Shown: positions 1 to 8,117 of the stretch, in pieces
Layout of the letters: every line of letters starts with the position of its first letter
Position numbering within the stretch: the first letter of the stretch is position 1
Assembly (NCBI GenBank): GCA_938003855.1
Contig: CALKXD010000287.1
Coordinates: 1-32,702, forward strand
Length of the DNA: 32,702 nucleotides
Reading direction: 5' to 3'
Source: an uncultured Granulosicoccaceae bacterium
GTDB taxonomy: Bacteria; Pseudomonadota; Gammaproteobacteria; Granulosicoccales; Granulosicoccaceae
The notes under the pieces: generated by a model
Seen by the model: the letters and a program-made list of their open reading frames with translations, nothing else
What the model was told of the DNA's origin: nothing
Databases searched by the model: none
Program-made: the position numbers and the translations under genes

Positions 1-51
1 TACGTCTCCGTACAAGGCAACTTCACTCATTCCAAGTAACTTTTCGGTCAT
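1..51 (-). CDS. 5' end of a small ORF truncated by the window edge; candidate RiPP precursor
   Basis: Only the first 17 codons are visible, reading MTEKLLGMSEVALYGDV, and the frame is open to the window edge. A GGAG sits six bases before this ATG. A second in-frame ATG lies four codons upstream at 63, but the ribosome-binding match favours 51. The gene is last in the minus-strand order YcaO, TfuA, metalloprotease, this ORF, about 43 bases after the protease stop. I do not recognise the sequence. The start of a precursor peptide is an inference from position only: the visible part has a leader-like mix of charged and hydrophobic residues and no core can be seen. It could equally be the start of a larger unrelated protein. 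Confidence 0.5.
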   Translation of the reverse strand, partial: MTEKLLGMSEVALYGDV

Positions 52-94
52 TGCATTCTCCATTGGTGGTTGAATATCCAGTTGTGCGTTTTTG

Positions 95-1579
95 TCAGTC
101 TGCCTGCCGGTGAGCAGGTTTGTTAAGGTCTCTGGCCTCGCGGTAGCGACGGGCGTAGGGGACCGGCCGACGCCTCGTGCAATACGCGCTATGATCATCC
201 TTATTCTCTGAAAACGTTTGAATAAGTCCATGGTTATTCAATGGTTCATTGTCTTCGCGTCGTTTGCTGTGACTGCAGGGGGTCGCAATAGTGAGGGTGT
301 CACTGTGGTCGGGTCCGTAGTCTGTTTGCTTTGTGCTATGACTATGCGAGCCGCTGTTGTCCTTCGGCAGTTGCGGGCCAACGATGGCCGTACCAATCTC
401 ACGCCATTCAAAGTTCACATTGATAATGTTGTGGTAGGCACGGTCAAACAGTCGCCGGTCAGCGGAAATCATAGCGCTGTGGATATCTGTGTATTTCAGG
501 TAGTCGGGTGACAGCTTTGCCCATGTTTCAATTAACAGTGTGGCAAGCGCATCACGCGCGTAGATAAGTGCATGGCGAAACGTTACCGGGTGTGCCTGGT
601 AGGCGGCGTCGAAATCACCCTGCAGTCGTTGCTCGTACTGATCAGATCCTTCGAGTAAATCAGAGATTTCCTCAAGCGTTGTGGAAATAGCCCCTGTTCT
701 GACGAGTTCTTCATGGAAGATGTCGACCAGTATATCGAATATTGCCCCGGTTAGCGGTTGAGCCAGTAAATGTGAGTCTTTCCAGCCGGCGGAAAAATCG
801 GACAGCTTGCTGTTGTTGCTTGCCATGCGGATCTGGCCGATTGCGGAAGTTTCAGCAAAACGATTTAGATGATTGGCCTGGTATAGGTTGCCTGATGTCG
901 ACTGGAGAATCTCGTCGACTACGGAATCAAAGTGCAGGGCGGCGATCATCGAAACTACATCGCCACTGGATTCCTGAAAGCCGAGAAACTCACCGGTTTC
1001 CTTGTCGAGGTCTGGTTCACCGACTTCGGTAAACAAAATGCCATGGCCGACTTCATGAGCAATGACATCAAAGTTGAGTGTGAATGGTGAGCGCTTGCCG
1101 TCGATCTTGCTGACGTCTGTGCCTATTTCAATAAAGCCGCGGCCAATTTGCGCGTTTTCAAACGCCGGTAGCACCACGACTTCGGCCTGCGGGTAGTATT
1201 GACTGAAATACCATTCGATGGGTCTTCCGTAGTATCCCTCCCACACATCGAGTGTGAAGCGGATAGACGCATACGTATGTGCCGCTTGAAACTGCGGATC
1301 GTCGATGTTGTCGTAGTGTAGGAAATGACCGTCTTCGTCCGGTACGGGGGGTGCGTAAATCGGCCCGTCCCAGGGCGGCAGATACACATAGGGGTTGCCG
1401 TTGTCGTCTTCGTGCATGCCGTAGGCTATGCCTTTTCCAACCGGGTTGATGACAAACATCCGGTCATCAGCGGGACCTGGCCCGACACTACCGGCAGGTG
1501 ATGAGAGCTCTATGATCTCTGCCGGCATGCTGCCTGGCCCGGTTGGGGTCTGCGGATATATTCTAAATTGTGTACCCAA
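95..1579 (-). CDS. HExxH zinc metalloprotease (gluzincin-like), TTG start
   Basis: The protein has 494 residues and carries HEVGH at 175-179 followed by a third-ligand-type Glu in ESSGD (E203, D207). This HExxH plus ExxxD layout is typical of gluzincin proteases such as the M4/M36 families. No signal peptide is visible, so it probably acts in the cytoplasm, unlike secreted thermolysins. The last 85 or so residues are polar and basic with a short His/Ser-rich patch and may be disordered. The start is a TTG; a GAGGAA seven bases upstream supports it and no closer ATG fits. It lies 53 bases after the TfuA gene on the same strand. In a YcaO-TfuA locus the plausible job is cleavage of a leader peptide, which is inference. 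The family call is fairly sure; the substrate is unknown. Confidence 0.8.
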   Translation of the reverse strand: MGTQFRIYPQTPTGPGSMPAEIIELSSPAGSVGPGPADDRMFVINPVGKGIAYGMHEDDNGNPYVYLPPWDGPIYAPPVPDEDGHFLHYDNIDDPQFQAAHTYASIRFTLDVWEGYYGRPIEWYFSQYYPQAEVVVLPAFENAQIGRGFIEIGTDVSKIDGKRSPFTLNFDVIAHEVGHGILFTEVGEPDLDKETGEFLGFQESSGDVVSMIAALHFDSVVDEILQSTSGNLYQANHLNRFAETSAIGQIRMASNNSKLSDFSAGWKDSHLLAQPLTGAIFDILVDIFHEELVRTGAISTTLEEISDLLEGSDQYEQRLQGDFDAAYQAHPVTFRHALIYARDALATLLIETWAKLSPDYLKYTDIHSAMISADRRLFDRAYHNIINVNFEWREIGTAIVGPQLPKDNSGSHSHSTKQTDYGPDHSDTLTIATPCSHSKRREDNEPLNNHGLIQTFSENKDDHSAYCTRRRPVPYARRYREARDLNKPAHRQAD

Positions 1580-1586
1580 CCGACGG

Positions 1587-1592
1587 TTCCTC
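1587..1592 (-). promoter_or_regulatory. Ribosome binding site that fixes the TTG start of the metalloprotease
   Basis: The minus strand reads GAGGAA here, seven bases before the TTG at 1579. It is the only good Shine-Dalgarno match near the 5' end of the frame and the reason for choosing this non-ATG start. Confidence 0.55.
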
Positions 1593-1632
1593 GTTCGCCG
1601 TTTCCCTGATCAAGGTTGATCTGTGCGATTAC

Positions 1633-2976
1633 TCAGCCAGTATTGTTGGCTCGCAGACAGTAGTATAAGTAATCTTCGCTGATTAATCGATAGAAGTCGT
1701 CGCTATCGGGCAGATCTATTTTGCTCAGGTGTGAGCCTAGCGGTCGGGGGATCGGTGTGCCAAGCTTGTGGGTGAAATACCAGGCCAGTACTTGTGGTGG
1801 TGGAGGATCAGCGATGTTGCCGGCAGCACTTAGCATGGTTTGTTTTTCACACACGCTCTGATGCAAAGCGGTGTATCGTCCGTCAAGCTTCAGCTGATTG
1901 ACTATGCCGGTCTGCAGGCCGGTGGTGCTTTGCTGTAACTGAGTGACCCGTGCGGCGTCTTCGAGTAACTGTGTGAGAGATGATTCATCCAACCCGCAGT
2001 TCTCCATATAGGAACCAATTTCTTTTCTGGTGCTTAAACGGTTGTCTGCCTTAAATTGTCTGAGAGCAGATTTTACCTCTGCCGCCGTTGGCTGTGTGGT
2101 GGCGGGGTTCCGGGCCAGGTGATGAAGCAGCGCCTGTCTTTTGTAGCGGGTGTATGTGTCGGGGTCCAGTCGTAGTTCATCGAGAATATGCCGTTCTTTG
2201 CCGGCCCCAGTGTCATTCGCCGGGCCGTAGAGCTGGTAGGCCCGATCCCATACATTAGTCCATTCAAAGTGGAAGTCGGCAAAAGGAATGTGCCGGGCAG
2301 GGCTGTCGCCTGTTTTCTGTTGGCTGCTATCCTGAAACCGTGCGTGTAAGTGATGAAACAATTGCAGGGCATCCTGCTTTTTGAGATCGATGCGGTTTGA
2401 TTTAATCCAGGCTATCAGTGTCTCATCCGTTTTGCCATCGGATGACTGTTGCCGCTGGCCGGTCAATAGATGCTCCCAGCTCCTTTGCTTATAGAAAGTT
2501 GATTTTGCCGTGCTGATTAATGCCTGACAGTAGGCGCTGTCAATGATTCCCTGTGCCTGTGCCAACGCCAGTGTGGCGCGTATGTTGACCATTGGTTCTG
2601 ATATTGTCAGATAATTTGCCTCGGCCGGGCCGTGTAAAACTGCCACTTCATCATCGTCTTCAACCACGCCGTCACGATACCACTCGAATATCTGCCCGAC
2701 TCCCACCATGCCGAACGGGTTGAGCTCGGCGGCTCGCAGCGCACCCATGCTCGAGCAGCCATAGACCGGTACGTTCTGATCCAGCGCGTAGAGGATTTCT
2801 TTGTGCCAGACAGAAGCGGCTCCCTCAAAGTAGCCATCAATAATAGCAATGGCATCGGGCTTCAGTTGCAACGCGGTTAAGATGTCACCATGCTGGACCG
2901 GTGGCAGATGCGCGCACTTCAGGTGCGGCGCATGCTGAGCGGGGTTGATGGTAGGCCCGGCAAATACAACGATCAT
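1633..2976 (-). CDS. tfuA: TfuA domain protein, partner of YcaO
   Basis: The N-terminal part matches the TfuA domain: a short beta strand near 1-6 (IVVFAG), IDGYF at 46-50, WHKEIL at 57-62, GCSSMGALRAAEL at 73-85, IFEWYRDG at 96-103 and an acidic stretch DDDEVAVLH at 107-115. At 447 residues it is much longer than the core domain; the helical C-terminal two thirds resemble nothing I can name. TfuA proteins are known from trifolitoxin production and, with YcaO, from backbone thioamidation of peptides and of methyl-coenzyme M reductase, where TfuA is thought to help deliver sulfur. The ATG overlaps the stop of the YcaO gene (ATGA), so the two are probably translationally coupled. The domain identity is clear; the target is not. 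Confidence 0.9.
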   Translation of the reverse strand: MIVVFAGPTINPAQHAPHLKCAHLPPVQHGDILTALQLKPDAIAIIDGYFEGAASVWHKEILYALDQNVPVYGCSSMGALRAAELNPFGMVGVGQIFEWYRDGVVEDDDEVAVLHGPAEANYLTISEPMVNIRATLALAQAQGIIDSAYCQALISTAKSTFYKQRSWEHLLTGQRQQSSDGKTDETLIAWIKSNRIDLKKQDALQLFHHLHARFQDSSQQKTGDSPARHIPFADFHFEWTNVWDRAYQLYGPANDTGAGKERHILDELRLDPDTYTRYKRQALLHHLARNPATTQPTAAEVKSALRQFKADNRLSTRKEIGSYMENCGLDESSLTQLLEDAARVTQLQQSTTGLQTGIVNQLKLDGRYTALHQSVCEKQTMLSAAGNIADPPPPQVLAWYFTHKLGTPIPRPLGSHLSKIDLPDSDDFYRLISEDYLYYCLRANNTG

Positions 2977-4274
2977 AGTGGCGTGTCCTGCCGTGCCGAC
3001 AATGCCCTGACGCCAGGCTGATAGCTGTCATCATCGTGTGGTGCTTCAAGTCCCGGTACAACAATACGAACCACGTTGATATCGTATTGAGGTTTGCGCA
3101 AATCTACACGCAGCACCTGCGTTATGTTGCAACGACGTAGTTGCTTGAAAATCTGATTGAGATCCTGCTGTACGGATCCCGTATCCAGGTCGGTGGTTCG
3201 TGAAAAATCCGCAGTAAATGATGACTGATCTATGTAGCGTTGAAAATACTCGTGCTTCGAACTTCTGCCTTCATCAGTGTATTCATACCGGGTGATGTCG
3301 TCACGCGCACCGACAATATAAGTGGTGCGCACCTGCACAGCTTCGTGCAAAGCGCGTAACAGAGCCACCTCCCGGGACAAATGGGTGCCCGACCCTATCC
3401 CTATATGCTGACTGTGGATGCTGCGGTCGCGGATAACGCAGAAGTAACCGGGCAGACCGGTATCAGTGGTGATATCCCAGATTCGCGTGTCTTGCTCAGC
3501 GGCATCAAGTTTAGCCAATGTTTGCTGACACAAAGCGCTGTCGATGGTTTGACGATTGAGGGATGTGCGGTCGATTGCTGTGTGGTTGAGTTGCTGCCAC
3601 AGCGTGAGTGCGTCCCGCTCCACTACTTCACAGATTCCGTGAATTGTCGCCTCATCAATACTGTTGCCCGAAGCCAGTCCATTGCTACTGGCATGAAAAC
3701 AACCGGCCCCTGACGGGCGCGGGTAGGTATAGTTAGTGTGCACCATCTCGTAGGGTAGCCAGATCGGTGAACCGTCGATCAGATTTGTTGATTCAATCCA
3801 GCTAATTGGAAAGTGTGCGTCGAACGGAGAACCTGCTGCCTGTGGCAGACGGTCGGTATCAACTACTGATCCGGTCTGCTGCAGATCTGCCAGAGTAGCG
3901 ATTCGCAGCGGCAGGTTGATATGCTCTGCGTGGAAGCTTTCTATGCTTTCCATCAGACCTGATACTTTGGCTGCCTCCAGGCTGTGTCCCTTACCTTGTG
4001 AGACAGAAACCGAGCGTGAGTTGGGCCTGCACACCATTACCACCGGAATGCCGATGGTATCGAGTCCGGTGACATCAGCAATTCGTGTGATACCCATCGA
4101 TTCCATGTGTGGACTTACACGGGCCAGTGTCTGCTGAGGGTTCCGGATGCGGTGTGTGCCTGTTCGATAGCAAATTGAATCGTTTAGTTTTTGCATAGCA
4201 GGGGCTTCTTCCTGGAAGTGTGTTACCGCACTTACCGCACTTACCGCACTTTGGGCGCAGGCATTGCTCGACAT
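2973..4274 (-). CDS. ycaO: YcaO-family ATP-dependent cyclodehydratase/thioamidase
   Basis: Three blocks of the YcaO ATP fold are visible: QGKG with ESIE at 93-112, SNGLASG running into EVVERDA at 197-222, and EVALLRALHEAVQVR at 302-316. YcaO enzymes use ATP to activate backbone amides, giving azolines, amidines or thioamides. The C-terminus lacks the PxPxP tail usual in azoline-forming members, and the partner is TfuA, so thioamidation is the likely reaction. Two starts are possible: ATG 4274 with GGTGAG six bases upstream, or ATG 4196, which drops 26 poorly conserved-looking residues including a Ser-Ala-Val triple repeat. The protein is 433 or 407 residues long. It appears to be the first gene of its operon, divergent from the flavoprotein gene. 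Confidence 0.92.
   Translation of the reverse strand: MSSNACAQSAVSAVSAVTHFQEEAPAMQKLNDSICYRTGTHRIRNPQQTLARVSPHMESMGITRIADVTGLDTIGIPVVMVCRPNSRSVSVSQGKGHSLEAAKVSGLMESIESFHAEHINLPLRIATLADLQQTGSVVDTDRLPQAAGSPFDAHFPISWIESTNLIDGSPIWLPYEMVHTNYTYPRPSGAGCFHASSNGLASGNSIDEATIHGICEVVERDALTLWQQLNHTAIDRTSLNRQTIDSALCQQTLAKLDAAEQDTRIWDITTDTGLPGYFCVIRDRSIHSQHIGIGSGTHLSREVALLRALHEAVQVRTTYIVGARDDITRYEYTDEGRSSKHEYFQRYIDQSSFTADFSRTTDLDTGSVQQDLNQIFKQLRRCNITQVLRVDLRKPQYDINVVRIVVPGLEAPHDDDSYQPGVRALSARQDTPL
4223..4249. repeat. Three perfect tandem copies of a 9-base unit
   Basis: The unit TTACCGCAC occurs three times without interruption. On the coding strand it gives repeated Ser-Ala-Val between the two candidate YcaO starts. 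A change in copy number would keep the frame, so it would vary the length of the N-terminus or of the leader rather than switch the gene off. Confidence 0.85.
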
Positions 4275-4580
4275 CAGGTGCTCACCGGAAAGTGTAACAG
4301 GAGGTCAGTGCCGGTGGCGTGTGGTGTCCCGATCACTGTCACTGTGTGATTCGCTGGTGGTTTTACCCTTTGTTGAAGCACACGCGGGCTTGCCTGGCTC
4401 CACGGCTTCAACCGTTCGGGTTTGCGCAGCTTTAGTGCAAGTGAGGTCGGGTAACGCCTGCGAATCTTTAATTGTGCCAGTGAATTACAAAATCCTACTA
4501 TGGGCTGTCAGGGTTCCAAGATAGTATTGCTGTGAATGCCGCTATGAGTAATGTATCCGAACGGCGGTTAAGGACCAACC
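4275..4580. other. Divergent intergenic region between YcaO and flavoprotein genes
   Basis: This 306-base stretch separates two outward-facing genes and should hold both promoters. No ATG-started small ORF exists on the minus strand here, so a precursor peptide for the YcaO operon is not upstream of it unless it uses a rare start. The plus strand has a possible 86-codon frame starting at 4264, with no recognisable content, overlapping the YcaO start. Confidence 0.6.
4472..4501 (+). promoter_or_regulatory. Weak candidate sigma70 promoter for the flavoprotein gene
   Basis: TTGTGC and TACTAT are separated by 18 bases, about 80 bases before the ATG at 4581. Each box is only a partial match to consensus, so this is a tentative call. 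Confidence 0.25.
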
Positions 4581-5834
4581 ATGTCAATTGAAAAAGTTGA
4601 AACGCTTGTTGTCGGTGGTGGCCAGGCCGGGCTGGCTATGAGCGAGCACCTCAGTAACAGTGGTGGCTCTCACCTTGTGCTGGAACGGCACCGGATTGCC
4701 GAGCGCTGGCACACTGAGCGGTGGGATTCCCTAATGGCGAATGGTCCGGCGTGGCATGATCGATTCCCGAGTATGGAGTTTGCCGGTGTTAAGCCGGACG
4801 AGTTCGCTTCGAAGGCGCAGGTAGCGGAGTACTTCGCCTGCTATGCCGAGCTGATCAAAGCGCCGATCCGCTGTGGTGTCGACGTCTTAAAGGTGCGAAG
4901 AAATTCGGCGCGGGCAGGGTTCACCGCTGAGACAACCGCTGGCACCGTCGAAGCGCAAAATGTGGTTGCCGCCACCGGTCCGTTTCAGCACCCGGTGATT
5001 CCCAAAGTGTTGCCGGAAATTGACGGCGTGACACAGTTGCACTCGAACAGTTATCACAACCCCGGGCAATTGCCCGATGGTGCTGTGCTGGTCGTCGGGG
5101 CAGGATCGTCCGGCACCCAGATCGCTGACGAGTTACGGCGCTCGGGCAAGCAGGTGTACCTTTCTGTTGGACCTCACGACCGGCCACCGCGCCGCTATCG
5201 GGGGCAGGATTTCGTCTGGTGGCTGGGTGTCCTTGGTAAATGGGATGCTGAGACCGTCGAGCCTGGCAGAGAGCACGTTACCATAGCTGTCAGTGGTGCT
5301 TACGGCGGTCGCACTATAGATTTCCGCAGCCTGGCTGCCGACGGTATTGTGCTTACCGGTATGACGGAGTCATTCCAAAGTGGCTCTGTTACGTTTGCCG
5401 ATGATCTGGTTGGTAACCTGGCTGCCGGTGATGCGAACTACCTGTCTGTGCTGGACGAAGCTGATCAATACATTGCGCGAAACGGACTGGATTTTCCGGA
5501 TGATCCACAAGCGCGCGTACAGGCACCTGAGCCGTCCTGTGTGTCCGACCCACTACGGCAGTTGCATCTGGCTGAAGCCAATGTCACCGCTGTTATCTGG
5601 GCGACAGGGTACTCTGTAGATTACCACTGGCTCGATGTCGATGTGCTGGACGCGCAAGGCAAGCCTGTGCATCACCGTGGGATTACCGCAGAGCCGGGTA
5701 TCTATTTTCTGGGGCTGCCGTGGCAAACCCGTCGCGGATCCTCGTTTATCTGGGGCGTCTGGCACGATGCAAAAAACCTCGCGGACCACATTGCCAAGCA
5801 GCGAATGTATCGACAATACACGCCTGCAGACTGA
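4581..5834 (+). CDS. FAD/NAD(P)-dependent flavoprotein monooxygenase-like oxidoreductase
   Basis: The 417-residue protein starts with a beta strand and GGGQAG at 12-17, the FAD-binding dinucleotide fold. A second Rossmann motif, GAGSSG, lies near 172-177 and would bind NAD(P)H. ATGY near 340-343 is the late motif of class B flavin monooxygenases and their CzcO-like relatives. Such enzymes oxygenate soft nucleophiles (N, S) or ketones, or act as reductases. AAGGA lies seven bases before the ATG and supports this start. The gene is transcribed away from the YcaO operon. A role as a tailoring enzyme for the YcaO-TfuA product is possible but rests only on position; it may be an independent gene. 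The fold assignment is firm and the substrate unknown. Confidence 0.85.
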   Translation: MSIEKVETLVVGGGQAGLAMSEHLSNSGGSHLVLERHRIAERWHTERWDSLMANGPAWHDRFPSMEFAGVKPDEFASKAQVAEYFACYAELIKAPIRCGVDVLKVRRNSARAGFTAETTAGTVEAQNVVAATGPFQHPVIPKVLPEIDGVTQLHSNSYHNPGQLPDGAVLVVGAGSSGTQIADELRRSGKQVYLSVGPHDRPPRRYRGQDFVWWLGVLGKWDAETVEPGREHVTIAVSGAYGGRTIDFRSLAADGIVLTGMTESFQSGSVTFADDLVGNLAAGDANYLSVLDEADQYIARNGLDFPDDPQARVQAPEPSCVSDPLRQLHLAEANVTAVIWATGYSVDYHWLDVDVLDAQGKPVHHRGITAEPGIYFLGLPWQTRRGSSFIWGVWHDAKNLADHIAKQRMYRQYTPAD

Positions 5835-6194
5835 CGCCGCGCCGGGTTGTGTGGGCAACGCTGGCGGCGGCTGGTAGTAATGTCACTGTTGTTATACTCG
5901 CGGCTTAGTGTCTGAGCATTGCCAATAGTCATGAGCAGTCTGGATGGGGGGGGATTTATTGTGCCAGGCAGGCGCGTGTAACGCAGCCACGGGGTTCCGG
6001 CTTACGTAGTGCGGTCTATTAGACAAGGGCTCGCATGCGTCGTGAGTTCGGGCGTCGAACATCACAGTACAAAGTCACTGCGGTTTTATAGACACGCCTT
6101 TGAGGCTGATAATTTCGCGCTGCAGGGTATTTTTTACTGTCATCGAAGTCCGTTTCCGTCAAGCATTGCACCGATATAATAACCGCCCGGAATT

Positions 6195-6212
6195 ACTGGT
6201 CAAAATACCAGT
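6195..6212. terminator. Small stem-loop downstream of amn
   Basis: ACTGGT and ACCAGT form a six-base-pair stem with a six-base loop about 90 bases past the amn stop. There is no U-run on the minus strand, so a terminator role is weakly supported. Confidence 0.25.
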
Positions 6213-6227
6213 GGTCATCGTTGTCTG

Positions 6228-6243
6228 AATCGACACGTCGATT
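6228..6243. repeat. Perfect 7-base inverted repeat with 2-base centre
   Basis: AATCGAC and GTCGATT flank a two-base spacer. The shape fits a protein-binding half-site pair better than a hairpin, but it sits downstream of amn and no promoter is seen next to it. Confidence 0.4.
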
Positions 6244-6300
6244 TGCTATGGTCGATTGCGGGCCGGCTATTGTAGCGAAGCAATTGTCAGGCAGCCTCTG

Positions 6301-7776
6301 CTACTGGAATGCGGTCTCAAAAAAGCTGCGCAGTTTCCGCGAGTGCAATCGCTCAGGCTCCATTGAGGCAAGCTTGCTAAGTGCCAGCATACCGATCTGC
6401 AGATGCTGTGCGACTTGCTCCTGATAGAACTTGGATGCCATTCCCGGAAGCTTGAGCTCACCTTGCAAGGGTTTATCAGAAACGCAGAGCAATGTGCCAT
6501 AGGGTACCCTTAATCTAAAACCATTGGCCGCAATGGTGGCGGATTCCATGTCCAGTGCAATCGCACGTGACTGCGACAAGCGTCGTACTGGTTCGCGGTG
6601 GTCCTGCAGCTCCCAGTTGCGATTGTCTATAGACGCAACCGTGCCGGTACGCATTATTCGTTTTAATTCCATACCGTCGAGCCCGGTGACCTCTGCCACG
6701 GCAGCTTCCAGCGCTTGCTGTATTTCGGCCAGTGCGGGAATAGGCACCCAGACCGGGATATCGTGATCGAGTACTTTGTCTTCACGTACATAGGCGTGCG
6801 CCAATACATAGTCACCGAGTGCCTGTGAACTCCGCAAGCCGGCGCAGTGGCCAAGCATCAGCCAGGCATGCGGTCGTAGCACCGCTACGTGATCAGTGAT
6901 GGTTTTGGCGTTTGAGGGTCCTACGCCGATATTAATTAAGGTTATACCACGGCCTTTTTTCCCAACCAGATGATACGCAGGCATCTGCGGCAATCGTGTG
7001 AGCGGCTCGCCGCTGCTGTGAGTGGCGCCGGACTCGGTGATAACATTGCCCGGCTCTACAAATGCCGAATAGGGTGAGTCTCCGTCTTTCATCATCTGCC
7101 GGGCGATGCGACAAAACTCGTCAATATAGAATTGGTAATTGGTAAATAACACATGGTTTTGAAAATGAGCCGGATCTGTAGCGCAGTAATGCACCAGGCG
7201 ATGCAGCGAATAGTCAACGCGCTGTGCCGGAAACGGCGACAACGGACTCGGCTCGCCGTCGGTGGGTTCGTGAGTGCCATTGACGATAAAGTCGTTCACG
7301 TGTTCGATGTCCGGCACATCGAATGTGTCACGCAAGGCGGCGCTGATGTCGGCCGGGCCTTCTCCGGCCATCTGAGTGCCGGCTTTTAGAGCGAAGTGCA
7401 GTGGAATAGGTACGGTCGATTCGACGATCTCAACCGGCATCTGGTGATTGTTGATCATCAACTCCAACTGGTGCCGCAAGTAGCCGCGAAACAACTGCGG
7501 CTGGGTGATGGTTGTGGAATATAGTCCCGGCTGGCTGACGTGCCCGTACGACATCCTCGAAGTAACTCTGGCGTAGGTATCGTTGCGGAAGCGGATTTCC
7601 GGATAGCAGGCGCGGTGCTTGTTGGCTGGCAGATCGCCGGCCAGATAACGCTTAAACGAGTCCCGCAGGAAGCTGGTATTGCGTTGGTAAATTTCTATTA
7701 GGCGATCAACTGCCCGGGCAGGATCGCTGTAGGTTTGCGGGGTGAAAGCGGGAGGGCAGGTGGTTTTTTCTATCAT
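6301..7776 (-). CDS. amn: AMP nucleosidase
   Basis: AMP nucleosidase hydrolyses AMP to adenine and ribose 5-phosphate in the cytoplasm and helps balance adenylate pools. The 491-residue protein is close to the length of the E. coli enzyme (484). The N-terminal half carries the Amn-specific region (RYLAGDLP, SYGHVSQPG, TTITQPQLFR) and the C-terminal half has the nucleoside phosphorylase fold with GVGPSNAKT, GHCAGLR and DMES at 409-412, then VSDKPLQGE. The frame extends 21 codons further upstream, but the ATG at 7776 is preceded by GGAGAAGG at a suitable distance and gives the family length. A TACAAT box lies shortly upstream of that site. It converges on the flavoprotein gene and diverges from the sulfotransferase gene. 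Confidence 0.93.
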   Translation of the reverse strand: MIEKTTCPPAFTPQTYSDPARAVDRLIEIYQRNTSFLRDSFKRYLAGDLPANKHRACYPEIRFRNDTYARVTSRMSYGHVSQPGLYSTTITQPQLFRGYLRHQLELMINNHQMPVEIVESTVPIPLHFALKAGTQMAGEGPADISAALRDTFDVPDIEHVNDFIVNGTHEPTDGEPSPLSPFPAQRVDYSLHRLVHYCATDPAHFQNHVLFTNYQFYIDEFCRIARQMMKDGDSPYSAFVEPGNVITESGATHSSGEPLTRLPQMPAYHLVGKKGRGITLINIGVGPSNAKTITDHVAVLRPHAWLMLGHCAGLRSSQALGDYVLAHAYVREDKVLDHDIPVWVPIPALAEIQQALEAAVAEVTGLDGMELKRIMRTGTVASIDNRNWELQDHREPVRRLSQSRAIALDMESATIAANGFRLRVPYGTLLCVSDKPLQGELKLPGMASKFYQEQVAQHLQIGMLALSKLASMEPERLHSRKLRSFFETAFQ

Positions 7777-8117
7777 TGTATTTTCGCCTTCTCCGTTATT
7801 GTAGCGCGCATTCACTTCGAAAGAAAAACCAATTTTCACCTTTTTGCCTTTGGTGTCGGTATTTTAATCCCTGGAATTCAAATAATAGTGACATCCGTGG
7901 TTATCGAATCCTGCCGCTATGCGACCGCGATGACACCTTGGCAAAGCGTCCTTTGATGGGTTAGTGCGCGGTCTTCAGGCGCTGCCGTTTGCACCGGGGT
8001 TCGCTGAAGTTGCCACCATGCAAAGATCCGGTACCAGTCAATCGAATTTCAGCGTGGCGTTGTGCTGCGATTTGCTGGTAGTCTGTCCGGCCGTTAGAGA
8101 GCGCTGATTTTTGAACG
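7777..8117. other. Divergent intergenic region between amn and sulfotransferase
   Basis: The 341 bases between the two divergent starts hold no supported gene; plus-strand frames of 60-73 codons here have no ribosome binding site or recognisable content. The minus strand has a TACAAT -10-like box just upstream of the amn ribosome binding site, with only a poor -35 match 17 bases before it. Confidence 0.4.

Larger units (their letters stand above)
5835..6300. other. Long non-coding gap between convergent genes
   Basis: These 466 bases between the flavoprotein gene and amn hold no convincing gene. They contain an extended -10-like TGTTATACT at 5890-5898 (plus strand) without a clear -35 box, a run of eight G at 5946-5953, a six-base-pair stem-loop at 6195-6212 and a perfect inverted repeat at 6228-6243. 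A 67-codon plus-strand frame beginning at 6221 runs into the antisense of amn and looks spurious. A small RNA is possible but not shown. Confidence 0.5.

Noticed and set aside
4264-4524. 86-codon plus-strand frame upstream of the flavoprotein gene, considered as a precursor peptide
   Set aside because: It overlaps the YcaO start on the other strand, has no ribosome binding site and no leader/core pattern.
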